From Anaerolineales bacterium (GTDB lineage Bacteria; Chloroflexota; Anaerolineae; JAAEKA01), in the NCBI GenBank assembly GCA_020634615.1, contig JACKBI010000002.1:186001-250000 (forward strand): a stretch of 64,000 nucleotides of DNA, in the 5' to 3' direction. Of the stretch, positions 1 through 7,374 are shown one piece after another. Each line of letters starts with the position of its first letter. Within the stretch, counting starts at the first letter, position 1. The notes beneath the pieces are model-generated. The model saw nothing but the letters and a program-made list of their open reading frames with translations. It was not told the DNA's origin and searched no databases. The position numbers and the translations under genes were made by a program.

Positions 1-114
1 CTCAACAACTGCCACCACCTCTTCTTCGACCGACCGCTGCATACGCCCGGCGCGCTGCTCGACTTGATGATACAGTTGATCCGACATTCGAATTGTCACA
101 TTCTGAACGGCCAT
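1..114 (-). CDS. Ribbon-helix-helix-like protein, N-terminal part only (cut by window edge)
   Basis: Reading leftwards from an ATG at 114, 38 codons run off the window edge. The residues begin MAVQNVTIRMSDQLYHQVEQ and look like the N-terminus of a ribbon-helix-helix DNA-binding protein. They resemble the first 40 residues of the protein starting at 17609 (xxLTVRLPxxVxxKLQRAA...VDDIV), which precedes an HNH nuclease gene. By analogy the missing downstream part may hold the same conserved C-terminal domain and an HNH gene, but that lies outside the window. A plausible promoter is on the minus strand (TTGCGA at 203-208, TACAAT at 179-184, 18-bp spacer). The family call is inference from a short fragment. 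Confidence 0.55.
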   Translation of the reverse strand, partial: MAVQNVTIRMSDQLYHQVEQRAGRMQRSVEEEVVAVVE

Positions 115-178
115 TTGTACACCTTCGTTTCGTTCTGTTCGCAAGCCTACGGCAAGAACATTCGACTGCCCATCACTG

Positions 179-208
179 ATTGTAGCACACCAACGAGATC
201 TGTCGCAA
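179..208 (-). promoter_or_regulatory. Predicted sigma70-type promoter for the truncated leftward gene
   Basis: On the minus strand TTGCGA (203-208) and TACAAT (179-184) are 18 bp apart, about 65 nt upstream of the ATG at 114. Pattern match only. Confidence 0.4.
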
Positions 209-313
209 TTGCATTGCTTCAGCGCCGCTGAACGAAACCGGGGTCGTTTCGCTCCGATTGGTCGCCAAAGTTTGCGACAACCAGTCCGGTTTTCAATTCT
301 GCGCAATTCGTGA

Positions 314-364
314 TATTATAGCACTTGCTAAAGGACTTCGGCCCGTTCGGCCGAAGTCTTTGCT
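314..364 (+). promoter_or_regulatory. typA leader: -10 box followed by strong hairpin
   Basis: A -10-like TATTAT lies at 314-319. It is followed by a GC-rich hairpin (arms GACTTCGGCC and GGCCGAAGTC, roughly 334-358) and a short T run, then the typA start at 390. If transcription starts near 326 the hairpin sits in the typA leader, where it could act as an attenuator or processing site. It could instead be a terminator for an upstream transcript. There is no direct evidence for either. Confidence 0.4.
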
Positions 365-389
365 TGTCCTACACGATTGAGAGAACAAA

Positions 390-2252
390 ATGAAGACAAA
401 ACGTACTGACTTACGCAACATCGCCATTATCGCCCACGTCGACCACGGCAAGACGACCCTGGTCGACGGGCTTCTACGCCAGGCCCAGGTTTTCCGCGCC
501 AACCAGCAGGTGGCCGAGCGGGTCATGGACTCCAACGACCTCGAGCGGGAGCGCGGCATCACGATCCTGGCCAAGAACACTGCCATCACCATTGTCGAAC
601 CGGCGACCGGCGAACACATCAAAATCAACATCGTTGACACCCCCGGTCACGCCGACTTCGGCGGCGAGGTCGAACGCGTCCTCAATATGGTGGACGGCGT
701 GCTGCTGCTGGTGGATGCGGCTGAAGGTCCCATGCCGCAGACCCGCTTCGTACTCAAGAAGGCGCTGGAGATGGGCCACCGCGCCATCGTGGTCATCAAC
801 AAGGTGGACCGCAAGGACGCCGAACCGCAGCGCGTGCTCAACGAGACCTTCGAACTGTTTCTGGAACTGGGCGCCACCGACGACCAGGCCGACTTCCCGG
901 TCGTCTACACCGTCGCCACCAAAGGCCAGGCCGGCCTGACCGAGCAACTGGGTCCCGACTTGCAGCCGCTCTTCGAGACGATCCTCAGCCACATCCCCTG
1001 TCCCGAGGTTGATCCCGACGCGCCGCTGCAGGTGCTGGTGACAACCCTGGCCTACGACAACTACCGCGGTCTGACGGCCATTGGCCGGATCTTCGCCGGC
1101 CGCATCGAGACCGGGCAACAACTGGCGCGGCTGACTCTTCATGGCGGCATGAGACTGGAGAAGGCCCGCTACCTGACCGTCCACGAAGGGCTGGAGCGGA
1201 TCGATGTCGAGCATGCAGAAGCAGGCGAGATCGTGGCCATCGCCGGGCTGGAGGAGATCGCGATCGGCGAGACGCTGGGTGATCCCGAAAATCCCATCCC
1301 GCTGCCAGTCATCAAGGTCGAGGCGCCCACCGTTCGCATGACCTTCGGCGTCAACACATCGCCGCTCACCGGCCGCGAGGGCAGATGGGGAACGTCGCGG
1401 CGGCTGCGCGAGCGACTGGACAACGAGCTGCGCCAGAACGTCGCGCTGCGGGTCGAGGACACTGAAAACGCCGACACCTTCCTGGTCTCCGGCCGCGGCG
1501 AGCTGCATCTGGCGATCCTGATCGAGACCATGCGGCGTGAGGGCTACGAGTTCCAGATCTCGCGCCCCGAGGTGATTATGCAGGACGGGCTGGACGGCGA
1601 GAAGCTGGAGCCCTACGAAGAAGTCCACATCGAGACCTCTCCGGAGACCGTGGGCGTGGTGATCGAGATGCTGGGCACCCGCCGCGGCCAGATGCTCAAT
1701 CTGCAAGACATGAACAACGGCAGCGTGCTCCTGACCTATCTGGTGCCAACCCGGGGCTTGCTCGGTTTCCGCTACCAGTTCCTGACCGCGACCCGCGGCA
1801 TGGGCACCATGCACAGCCTCTTCCATGACTACCTGCCACTGGCCGGCGCGCTGCCATCCCGATCGCGCGGCTCGCTGGTCGCCTGGGAATCGGGCACGAC
1901 CACAACCTACGGCCTGAAAAACGGCGAAGAACGCGGCGTGCTTTTCCTCGGCCCCGGCGTCGAAGTGTATCAGGGCATGGTCATCGGCGAACACCAGCGG
2001 CCGGGCGATCTGGACGTCAACGTCTGCAAGGCGCGCCACCTGGACAACATCCGCAGCTCCACCAAGGAAATCCAGGAACGCTTGACACCGCCGCGCGAGC
2101 TGAGCCTGGACGAATGCATCGAATACCTGGCCGACGACGAGCTGCTGGAAGTCACACCGCTCAGCCTGCGCATCCGCAAGCGCATCCTCACCAAACACGA
2201 CCGTGACCGCGCCGCCCGCCAGACCAAGGCGATGATGGCGGAGGCGGGGTAA
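390..2252 (+). CDS. typA: Ribosome-associated GTPase TypA/BipA
   Basis: A translational GTPase of the EF-G superfamily that acts on the ribosome in 50S assembly and stress adaptation (family knowledge). The 620 residues match the usual length. The G domain is intact: P-loop AHVDHGKT at 15-22, switch I ERERGITI near 53-60, [11 protein letters not shown] near 82, NKVD near 137. Domain II, the EF-G-like III and V domains and the BipA-specific C-terminus ([15 protein letters not shown] ... GLKNGEERG) follow in order. The ATG at 390 follows GAGAGAA, and the N-terminus [16 protein letters not shown] is canonical. It is monocistronic, with a hairpin leader upstream and a purine/pyrimidine inverted repeat just after the stop. 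Long antisense frames across it are artefacts of codon bias. Confidence 0.97.
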   Translation: MKTKRTDLRNIAIIAHVDHGKTTLVDGLLRQAQVFRANQQVAERVMDSNDLERERGITILAKNTAITIVEPATGEHIKINIVDTPGHADFGGEVERVLNMVDGVLLLVDAAEGPMPQTRFVLKKALEMGHRAIVVINKVDRKDAEPQRVLNETFELFLELGATDDQADFPVVYTVATKGQAGLTEQLGPDLQPLFETILSHIPCPEVDPDAPLQVLVTTLAYDNYRGLTAIGRIFAGRIETGQQLARLTLHGGMRLEKARYLTVHEGLERIDVEHAEAGEIVAIAGLEEIAIGETLGDPENPIPLPVIKVEAPTVRMTFGVNTSPLTGREGRWGTSRRLRERLDNELRQNVALRVEDTENADTFLVSGRGELHLAILIETMRREGYEFQISRPEVIMQDGLDGEKLEPYEEVHIETSPETVGVVIEMLGTRRGQMLNLQDMNNGSVLLTYLVPTRGLLGFRYQFLTATRGMGTMHSLFHDYLPLAGALPSRSRGSLVAWESGTTTTYGLKNGEERGVLFLGPGVEVYQGMVIGEHQRPGDLDVNVCKARHLDNIRSSTKEIQERLTPPRELSLDECIEYLADDELLEVTPLSLRIRKRILTKHDRDRAARQTKAMMAEAG

Positions 2253-2356
2253 GGAGAGGGAAAGAAGGCAAAGAAGGAAAAGGAGGGAAACAGCGACTGG
2301 CGGTTACCCGTGATCCTGACTTCTTCCTTCCCTTCTTCCCTTCGTTTCCCTGTTTT
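2251..2356. repeat. Purine/pyrimidine low-complexity inverted repeat
   Basis: A purine-rich arm built from GGGAAAGAAGG-type units (2253-2290) is mirrored by a pyrimidine arm built from CTTCCCTTCTTCCC units (2320-2352). The pair can form a long imperfect hairpin between the typA stop and the convergent mop stop, so it may work as a bidirectional terminator. A single related arm occurs at 11880-11905. Confidence 0.6.
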
Positions 2357-2365
2357 ACTTCTGCT

Positions 2366-2575
2366 CTAGTCGGTCGCGATCATGACGTTGGACGCCTTGA
2401 TGACCGCGTAGACTTGCTTGCCTGCTGCCAGATCGAGGCTTTCTGCAGAACTCTTGGTGATGACCGAGACGATTTCGGGGCCGCCGGGCAGCGCGATGGT
2501 GACCTCCGTGTTGACGGCGCCGTGGTTGACCGACACAACGGTGCCGGCCAGAACATTGCGTGCACTGATCTTCAT
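2366..2575 (-). CDS. Molbindin-like Mop domain protein
   Basis: A 69-residue protein that is one Mop/TOBE molybdate-binding domain: it opens MKISARNVLAGTV, continues with VNTEVTIALPGG, and ends VYAVIKASNVMIATD. Such molbindins bind molybdate or tungstate oxyanions in the cytoplasm as oligomers and act as storage or buffer. The start ATG at 2575 has a GGAGAAAC ribosome-binding site. A -10-like TATAAT lies on the minus strand at 2618-2623. No Mo transporter is adjacent, but a moaA gene occurs at 54.3 kb, so molybdenum cofactor use in this organism is supported. Confidence 0.88.
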   Translation of the reverse strand: MKISARNVLAGTVVSVNHGAVNTEVTIALPGGPEIVSVITKSSAESLDLAAGKQVYAVIKASNVMIATD

Positions 2576-2738
2576 GTTGTTTCTCCTGGTTTGCTAGAAC
2601 CGATGTTGTGGGGTCGATTATAGCCAACCGTCGGGCCAATTGCCCAATCCCCTCTTTTCCTCGCGCCAAAACGCTGGTACAATCTGCAAGTGACGGAATG
2701 TCCACCACCTGCAACCAACTCCTTCGGAGGCGCAAACT

Positions 2739-4187
2739 ATGACTGACAAACAGGTCTACTTGCCAGCCAGCGGAATATCAAAGGAAGTCATCCTGACCGA
2801 GATGCAGGCTGCCCGCAGCCGAGACGTCGATTGGCGCGACGGTCGCGTCTTCAGCCTGGTATTCAAGGCCAACGACGACGTGACGGGATTGCTCAAGGAC
2901 GCCTACGGGATGTTCTTCTCCGAGAACGGCCTTAACCCGACCGCCTTCCCCAGCCTGCGGCGCTTCGAAACCGAGGTCATCGCGATGGTGGGCAACCTGC
3001 TGGGCGGCCAGGGAACCGCGGCCGGCAACATGACCACCGGCGGCACCGAGAGCATCCTGATGGCGATGCTGACCGCCCGCGAATGGGGACGAGCGACCAG
3101 GCCCAAGATCAAGCAGCCGGAGGTCGTCCTGCCCTCTTCGGCGCATCCGGCCTTCGACAAAGCCGCCCACTATTTCGGACTCAAGCTGGTACGGGTGCCG
3201 GTCGGCGATGATCTGCGGGCCGATGTCGCGGCCATGCGTCGCGCTGTCAACATGGACACGGTGCTGGTGGTCGGGTCGGCGCCGTCGTATCCTCACGGCG
3301 TCGTGGACCCCATCGCTGACATCGCCGCGCTGGCGCAGGAACGCAAGCTGTTATGTCACGTCGATGCCTGCGTGGGCGGCATGATGCTGCCCTTTGTGCG
3401 CCGTCTGGGTTATCCCGTGCCTGATTTCGACTTCACTGTGCCGGGCGTCACGTCGATCTCGGTCGATCTGCACAAGTACGGCTATGCGGCCAAGGGCGCA
3501 TCGGTCATTCTCTACCGCGACAAGGCGCTGCGCCGCTACCAGCTTTTCGCCACCACTGACTGGGCCGGCGGCATCTACGCCTCGCCCACCATGACCGGCA
3601 CGCGGCCGGGCGGCGCCATCGCCGCGGCCTGGGCGATCATGAACTACCTGGGCGAACGCGGCTACCTCCAGATCGCCGCCGAGGTGATGCGCACCACGGT
3701 GCGGCTGCGCGATGGAGTCAATGCGATCGACGGTCTGCGCATTCTGGGCAACCCACCGATGAGCGTCATGGCTATCGCGTCGGATCGGGACAACGTCTAC
3801 GAGATCGGCGACGAGATGAGCGTACGCGGCTGGCAGTTGGATCGCCAGCAGTTCCCGCCCACCTTGCACCTGACGGTGAACTACGCCCACACTGCGGTGG
3901 CCGACGCGTTCCTGATGGACCTGGCGCAGTCGGTCATCGCTGCCCGCCAGCCAAGCCTGCGCCGCAGCGGCAACGAGGCAGCGGTCAAAGCTGCCCGCGG
4001 CGCAGCGAAGGTTTTGCCCGGCCGGCTGGTCAGCGGACTGACCGGGCGCGCCTCAGCGCTCTTCGGCGGCGACGACGGCCTGCCGCAGCGCTCAGCCGCC
4101 ATGTACGGCATGATGGGCACCCTCCCCAACCGCGGTGACCTGCACGAGCTGGTGCTGGATCTGCTGTCGTCGTTTACAGAGTCGTAG
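2739..4187 (+). CDS. PLP-dependent lyase/decarboxylase, sphingosine-1-phosphate lyase-like
   Basis: 482 residues of the group II PLP decarboxylase fold. The N-terminal half contains the phosphate-binding segment TTGGTESILMA, the HVDACVGG aspartate motif, and SVDLHKYGYAAKGAS with the PLP lysine at residue 246. The overall pattern, including FSENGLNPTAFPSLRRFE and HPAFDKAAHYF, resembles sphingosine-1-phosphate lyases more than glutamate or tyrosine decarboxylases (recognised by eye). S1P lyase cleaves phosphorylated long-chain bases to a fatty aldehyde and phosphoethanolamine. The substrate here is unproven. The start ATG follows a GGAGG site at 2726-2730 and a TACAAT -10 at 2678-2683. A perfect 28-bp palindrome follows the gene. 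The last ~70 residues look poorly conserved. Confidence 0.82.
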   Translation: MTDKQVYLPASGISKEVILTEMQAARSRDVDWRDGRVFSLVFKANDDVTGLLKDAYGMFFSENGLNPTAFPSLRRFETEVIAMVGNLLGGQGTAAGNMTTGGTESILMAMLTAREWGRATRPKIKQPEVVLPSSAHPAFDKAAHYFGLKLVRVPVGDDLRADVAAMRRAVNMDTVLVVGSAPSYPHGVVDPIADIAALAQERKLLCHVDACVGGMMLPFVRRLGYPVPDFDFTVPGVTSISVDLHKYGYAAKGASVILYRDKALRRYQLFATTDWAGGIYASPTMTGTRPGGAIAAAWAIMNYLGERGYLQIAAEVMRTTVRLRDGVNAIDGLRILGNPPMSVMAIASDRDNVYEIGDEMSVRGWQLDRQQFPPTLHLTVNYAHTAVADAFLMDLAQSVIAARQPSLRRSGNEAAVKAARGAAKVLPGRLVSGLTGRASALFGGDDGLPQRSAAMYGMMGTLPNRGDLHELVLDLLSSFTES

Positions 4188-4221
4188 AGCAAGGCACAGG
4201 CATCGTTTCCAAGGAATCGAA

Positions 4222-4249
4222 ACGGGCCGGGCGAATTCGCCCGGCCCGT
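4222..4249. terminator. Perfect GC-rich palindrome after the PLP lyase gene
   Basis: A 28-bp perfect palindrome (ACGGGCCGGGCGAA and its complement) sits 35 bp past the stop of the PLP enzyme. It has no T tract in either direction. It could stop transcription as a stem-loop or serve as a mobile palindromic repeat. Confidence 0.5.
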
Positions 4250-4273
4250 CGAATATTGTGAGACGTTCCAACC

Positions 4274-4385
4274 CTACCATCGCCGGTTGGCGATGCTGAC
4301 GTAGTAGAGCAGTTGCAGCCCGGCCGTGACGGCGGCGGCGATGTAAGTCGTGGCGGCGGTGGTTAGCAAGCGTCGGGATCCCCGG
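4274..4385 (-). pseudogene. Detached 3' fragment of a yugP-type peptidase gene
   Basis: Read on the minus strand this segment encodes TAATTYIAAAVTAGLQLLYY and then VSIANRRW with a stop. That is a diverged copy of the last ~30 residues of the zinc peptidase at 5286-6011 (TAAATTYIAAAITAVLQLLYY...SIANRRR). At the DNA level about 100 bp are recognisably homologous. The fragment has no start and no rest of gene. The companion/HNH cassette lies between it and the intact gene, as if the cassette entered the 3' end of yugP and restored the reading frame with its own copy of that end. An old tandem duplication disrupted by the cassette is the alternative. Confidence 0.75.
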
Positions 4386-4416
4386 CGTCGCCGCAGCTGA
4401 CCGGACGCCAGCCCAA

Positions 4417-4842
4417 CTACTCTTCGGGTGGATGCAGCCCCAGCACGATCCAATAGCGACGGGCCTGAACAAGCCCCGGTCGATTCAGATGAAGCGCATG
4501 AACCGTGGCTCGCCCGATCGCGGTAAGTCCTGTTATCTGGACACCGCCGTTGATCCACTGGAAGTGCTCTGCCCATAGTTGGTGATTTGGGTGAAACAAA
4601 GGAACGAGCTCCCCGCTGTCGGGGTCATAAGCCTGCGTGCGCGCCGCCTTGTGACGATTGCACGAGGGACAACTCAAGCAAAGATTGTCAACATCCGTCT
4701 CCCCACCCGCGGATATCGGAGTAATGTGGTCGATCTCAAACGCTATCCCCATCAAACGCTCAGCGCTGCGACAATAGGCGCACCAGCCGGCTGCCTTTGC
4801 AGTAACCTGTCTCCGCAAGAATGATGGCACGCCACCACTCAT
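4417..4842 (-). CDS. HNH endonuclease (cassette copy 1)
   Basis: 141 residues with a complete zinc-stabilised HNH core: CAYC near residue 21, EIDHITP carrying the catalytic His, NLCLSCPSCNRHK with the central Asn and second CxxC. Beyond the core is a ~60-residue conserved tail (LFHPNHQLWAEHF ... GLTAIGRATV ... LGLHPP) shared with the nuclease at 18033. HNH proteins cut or nick DNA using one metal ion; the target is unknown. The start overlaps the stop of the upstream companion gene (TGATG), implying translational coupling. No methylase is adjacent, so a classical restriction role is unlikely. A homing-type or defence role is possible. Confidence 0.88.
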   Translation of the reverse strand: MSGGVPSFLRRQVTAKAAGWCAYCRSAERLMGIAFEIDHITPISAGGETDVDNLCLSCPSCNRHKAARTQAYDPDSGELVPLFHPNHQLWAEHFQWINGGVQITGLTAIGRATVHALHLNRPGLVQARRYWIVLGLHPPEE

Positions 4843-5222
4843 CAGTTCCCTCTGGACTGCTCTCTGGTCAATTGCAGCGTGTACAGTGCCCGTGCTTTCA
4901 ACAGTGCCACCTGATCCACTTCGGCGATCAGGTGGTCCAGAGTCGCCCCCTGCTCAACCGTCAACATGCCCTCGCGATTAAGTGCCAAAAGGTCTTCAAT
5001 CTGTTGTTGGCGCTCGGGGGCAACAACTGCCTCGGCAAGCGCCTCGAGTTCGCTCTCGCTCATCCCCAGTAGCGGTGACAGGTTGACTGCTGCCTCAGTC
5101 TCGCTCAGAGGATTCAACGTCATACGAACATTACCCAGCAACGCCTCTGCCAACTCAAGCTGGGAGTTGAAGGGAAGCTGCTGGGCAAGCTTCAATACCT
5201 GACGATATGATGCAACAGTCAT
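4842..5222 (-). CDS. Companion protein of the HNH cassette (copy 1)
   Basis: 126 residues of unrecognised family. The N-terminus (YRQVLKLAQQLPFNSQLEL) resembles small antitoxin/addiction-module proteins. The second half (LGMSESELEALAEAV ... LLALNREGMLTVEQGATLDHL ... LLKARALYTL) aligns by eye with the second half of the companion of cassette copy 2 at 17609-18067 (LLSDEALWAMA ... LRQLNHAAGERNLTEAE ... LRRAQALAIL). The two companions therefore share a C-terminal domain but carry different N-termini. The start ATG at 5222 has AGAGG upstream. Its stop overlaps the HNH start. The role is unknown; regulation or inhibition of the nuclease is an inference from coupling. Confidence 0.8.
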   Translation of the reverse strand: MTVASYRQVLKLAQQLPFNSQLELAEALLGNVRMTLNPLSETEAAVNLSPLLGMSESELEALAEAVVAPERQQQIEDLLALNREGMLTVEQGATLDHLIAEVDQVALLKARALYTLQLTREQSRGN

Positions 5223-5285
5223 GATGTTACCTCTTGGCGCTCTTAAAAAGCGCGCAACATGACAAACTGATCACGTCCCGCAGAT

Positions 5286-6011
5286 TTACCGTCGCCGGTT
5301 GGCGATGCTGAGGTAGTAGAGCAGTTGCAGCACTGCGGTGATCGCGGCGGCGATGTAGGTGGTGGCAGCGGCGGTCAGGACGTTTTTGGAACCCTGCGCG
5401 TCGCTGGTGTTGACCATCAACCCCGCCTCGTTGAGCAGCTTGATGCCGCGCCGGCTGGCGTCGATCTCCACCGGCAGCGTGATGATCGAGAACAACACCA
5501 TCAACCCGAACACCAGGATTCCCAAGTAGAACAGTCCCGTGATGTTGAAAATCAGGCCCATGAAGATCAGCGCGTAGGAAAGCATCGGGCTGAAGCGCAC
5601 CGCCGGCACCAGGAAGTTGCGCATCGCGATCAGCGGCGAGTGCTGAGCGTGCTGCTGCGCGTGGCCCAACTCGTGCGCGACAATCGCCATGGACGCCACC
5701 GACGCCTGCGTGGCGACACCCTGTGACAGACCCACCACGTGCTTGCTGGGGTCGTAGTGATCGGTCAACTGCCCGCCGATGCCCTGAAACTGGACGCCTT
5801 TGCCGTAAGCTGCCTGGTACGTGACGCCCAGCCCGGTGCGCTGCAAGAGGATCTGGCCGACCTGCAAGCCGGTCAGGTTGTTGCTGTTGGGCACCTTGCT
5901 CCACTTGCCGTAGGCCGATTTGACATACATCTGCGCGCCCAACGAGATGATCAACGTGACAACGAAGATCACCATATAGGTCGGATCCAAATACATTCCG
6001 TAAAAACCCAT
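5286..6011 (-). CDS. Membrane zinc metallopeptidase, YugP family
   Basis: 241 residues, matching the YugP/Zn_peptidase_2 family. An N-terminal membrane segment (YMVIFVVTLIISLGAQMYV) is followed by the zinc motif HELGH at 113-117 (AHELGHAQQHAQ) and by several hydrophobic stretches (ALIFMGLIFNITGLFYLGIL, VFGLMVLFSIITLPVEIDAS). The C-terminus is TAAATTYIAAAITAVLQLLYY and then LSIANRRR. The physiological substrate of this family is unknown. Its 3' end is duplicated, in diverged form, at 4274-4385 on the far side of the HNH cassette. The start at ATG 6011 follows GGAACTTTGGAGGCACA. Confidence 0.9.
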   Translation of the reverse strand: MGFYGMYLDPTYMVIFVVTLIISLGAQMYVKSAYGKWSKVPNSNNLTGLQVGQILLQRTGLGVTYQAAYGKGVQFQGIGGQLTDHYDPSKHVVGLSQGVATQASVASMAIVAHELGHAQQHAQHSPLIAMRNFLVPAVRFSPMLSYALIFMGLIFNITGLFYLGILVFGLMVLFSIITLPVEIDASRRGIKLLNEAGLMVNTSDAQGSKNVLTAAATTYIAAAITAVLQLLYYLSIANRRR

Positions 6012-6055
6012 TGTGCCTCCAAAGTTCCTGCGTTTTCGCCCGCAATTCTAACGAT

Positions 6056-6119
6056 GTCATTCCCGCGAAGGCGGGAATCCAGTCTTCACAGTGCTGGATT
6101 CCCGCCTTCGCGGGAATGC
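6056..6119. repeat. Dispersed palindromic repeat, copy 1
   Basis: An inverted pair of ATTCCCGCGAAGGCGGGAAT-type arms with a short loop. The same structure recurs at 10229, 28594, 45274 and 61603, always between genes. Each can form a long hairpin. This copy lies between yugP and argF. Confidence 0.9.
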
Positions 6120-6254
6120 CTGCAAGCACTGCATGCCCAGCTATACCTGGAACCTTATCGCGAGCGACGTTTTCTGTTGCTTGATGCTGGTTCTATTGTA
6201 GCACCACAACTGCACGGCGCAAGTCACCCATTCTACAATTATCCAAACGCAGCG

Positions 6255-7256
6255 TTAACCTTCCAGCGTCGCCACCAGAATCGCCTTGATGGTGTGCATG
6301 CGGTTCTCGGCCTGGTCGAACACCACCGACTGCGGCGACTCGAAAACTTCCTCGGTCACCTCCAGCCCATCCAGGCCGAACTTCTGGTAGACCTGCTCGC
6401 CGATGGTCGTGTCGCGGTTATGAAAAGCCGGCAGGCAGTGCATGAACTTCACATCAGGTTTGCCGGCCAGCGCCATCGCTTCACCGTTGACCTGATACGG
6501 CTGGAGCAGCGCGATGCGCTCGGCCCAGACCGCGTCCGGCTCGCCCATCGAGACCCACACGTCGGTGTGGATGAAATCGACACCTTTCACACCTTCCTCT
6601 ACGGATTCGGTGAGCGTGAGTTTCGCGCCGGTCTCCGCGGCGAGCTGGCGGCACTGCGCCACCAGCTCACGGTTCGGCCAGAGCGCCTCAGGCGCGCAGA
6701 GCCGCACATCCATGCCCAGCTTGCAACCGCCCACCATCAACGAGTTGGCCATGTTGAAGCGCGCGTCGCCCATGAAACAGTAGCTGATCTCGTTCAACGG
6801 CTTGCCCGAGTGCTCCTGCATGGTCAACACGTCGGCCAGGATCTGGGTCGGATGAAACTCGTCAGTCAGGCCGTTGTAGACCGGGACGCCGGCGTACTGC
6901 GCCAGCGTCTCAACCGTGGACTGCGCAAAGCCGCGATACTCAATCGCATCATACATCCGGCCCAGCACGCGCGCCGTATCCTTGGCGGTCTCCTTCGTAC
7001 CGAGCTGCGAACCGGTTGGCCCCAGGTAGGTGGTCCGTGCGCCCTGGTCATAGGCGGCCACCTCGAACGCGCAGCGGGTGCGGGTCGAAGACTTCTCGAA
7101 GATCAGCGCGATGTTCTTGCCGCGCAAACGCGGCCGCTCGAAACCGCCTTGCTTGGCGCCTTTCAAGTCGAGCGACAGTTGCAGCAGATAACGAATCTCA
7201 TCCGGTTTAAAATCCAGCAGCTTCAAAAAGCTGCGATTGAGAAGAAGACTAGACAT
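6255..7256 (-). CDS. argF: Ornithine carbamoyltransferase
   Basis: 333 residues. It transfers the carbamoyl group of carbamoyl phosphate to ornithine, giving citrulline (arginine pathway, cytoplasm). Signatures are the carbamoyl-phosphate loop FEKSSTRTR with STRTR at 57-61, HPTQ at 135-138, the ornithine-side loop DVWVSMGE, and the catalytic HCLPAFH near 275. Both domains are complete. The start ATG at 7256 follows AAGGAGAAAATC. It is a single gene without other arg genes nearby, so an anabolic role is assumed; a catabolic arcB role cannot be excluded from sequence alone. Upstream DNA (7300-7360) has repeated CCGCGGAT words that can pair. Confidence 0.95.
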   Translation of the reverse strand: MSSLLLNRSFLKLLDFKPDEIRYLLQLSLDLKGAKQGGFERPRLRGKNIALIFEKSSTRTRCAFEVAAYDQGARTTYLGPTGSQLGTKETAKDTARVLGRMYDAIEYRGFAQSTVETLAQYAGVPVYNGLTDEFHPTQILADVLTMQEHSGKPLNEISYCFMGDARFNMANSLMVGGCKLGMDVRLCAPEALWPNRELVAQCRQLAAETGAKLTLTESVEEGVKGVDFIHTDVWVSMGEPDAVWAERIALLQPYQVNGEAMALAGKPDVKFMHCLPAFHNRDTTIGEQVYQKFGLDGLEVTEEVFESPQSVVFDQAENRMHTIKAILVATLEG

Positions 7257-7374
7257 GATTTTCTCCTTGAGTAGATTGCCGTGTGGCGTTGAGCACCGCG
7301 GATGAAGAGGAAACCGCGGATCAGGTTTCTGAAATCCGCGCCGTTCTCAATCCGCGGGTCGGTGTCTCATGTTC

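Noticed and set aside
474..2198. Long open frame antisense to typA
   Set aside because: Composition with many Gln, His, Ala and Gly is a mirror of typA codon bias, and typA is complete and conserved.
5739..7274. Long plus-strand frame over the yugP start, a palindromic repeat and argF
   Set aside because: It runs through an intergenic repeat and antisense to two conserved genes; no protein-like motifs.
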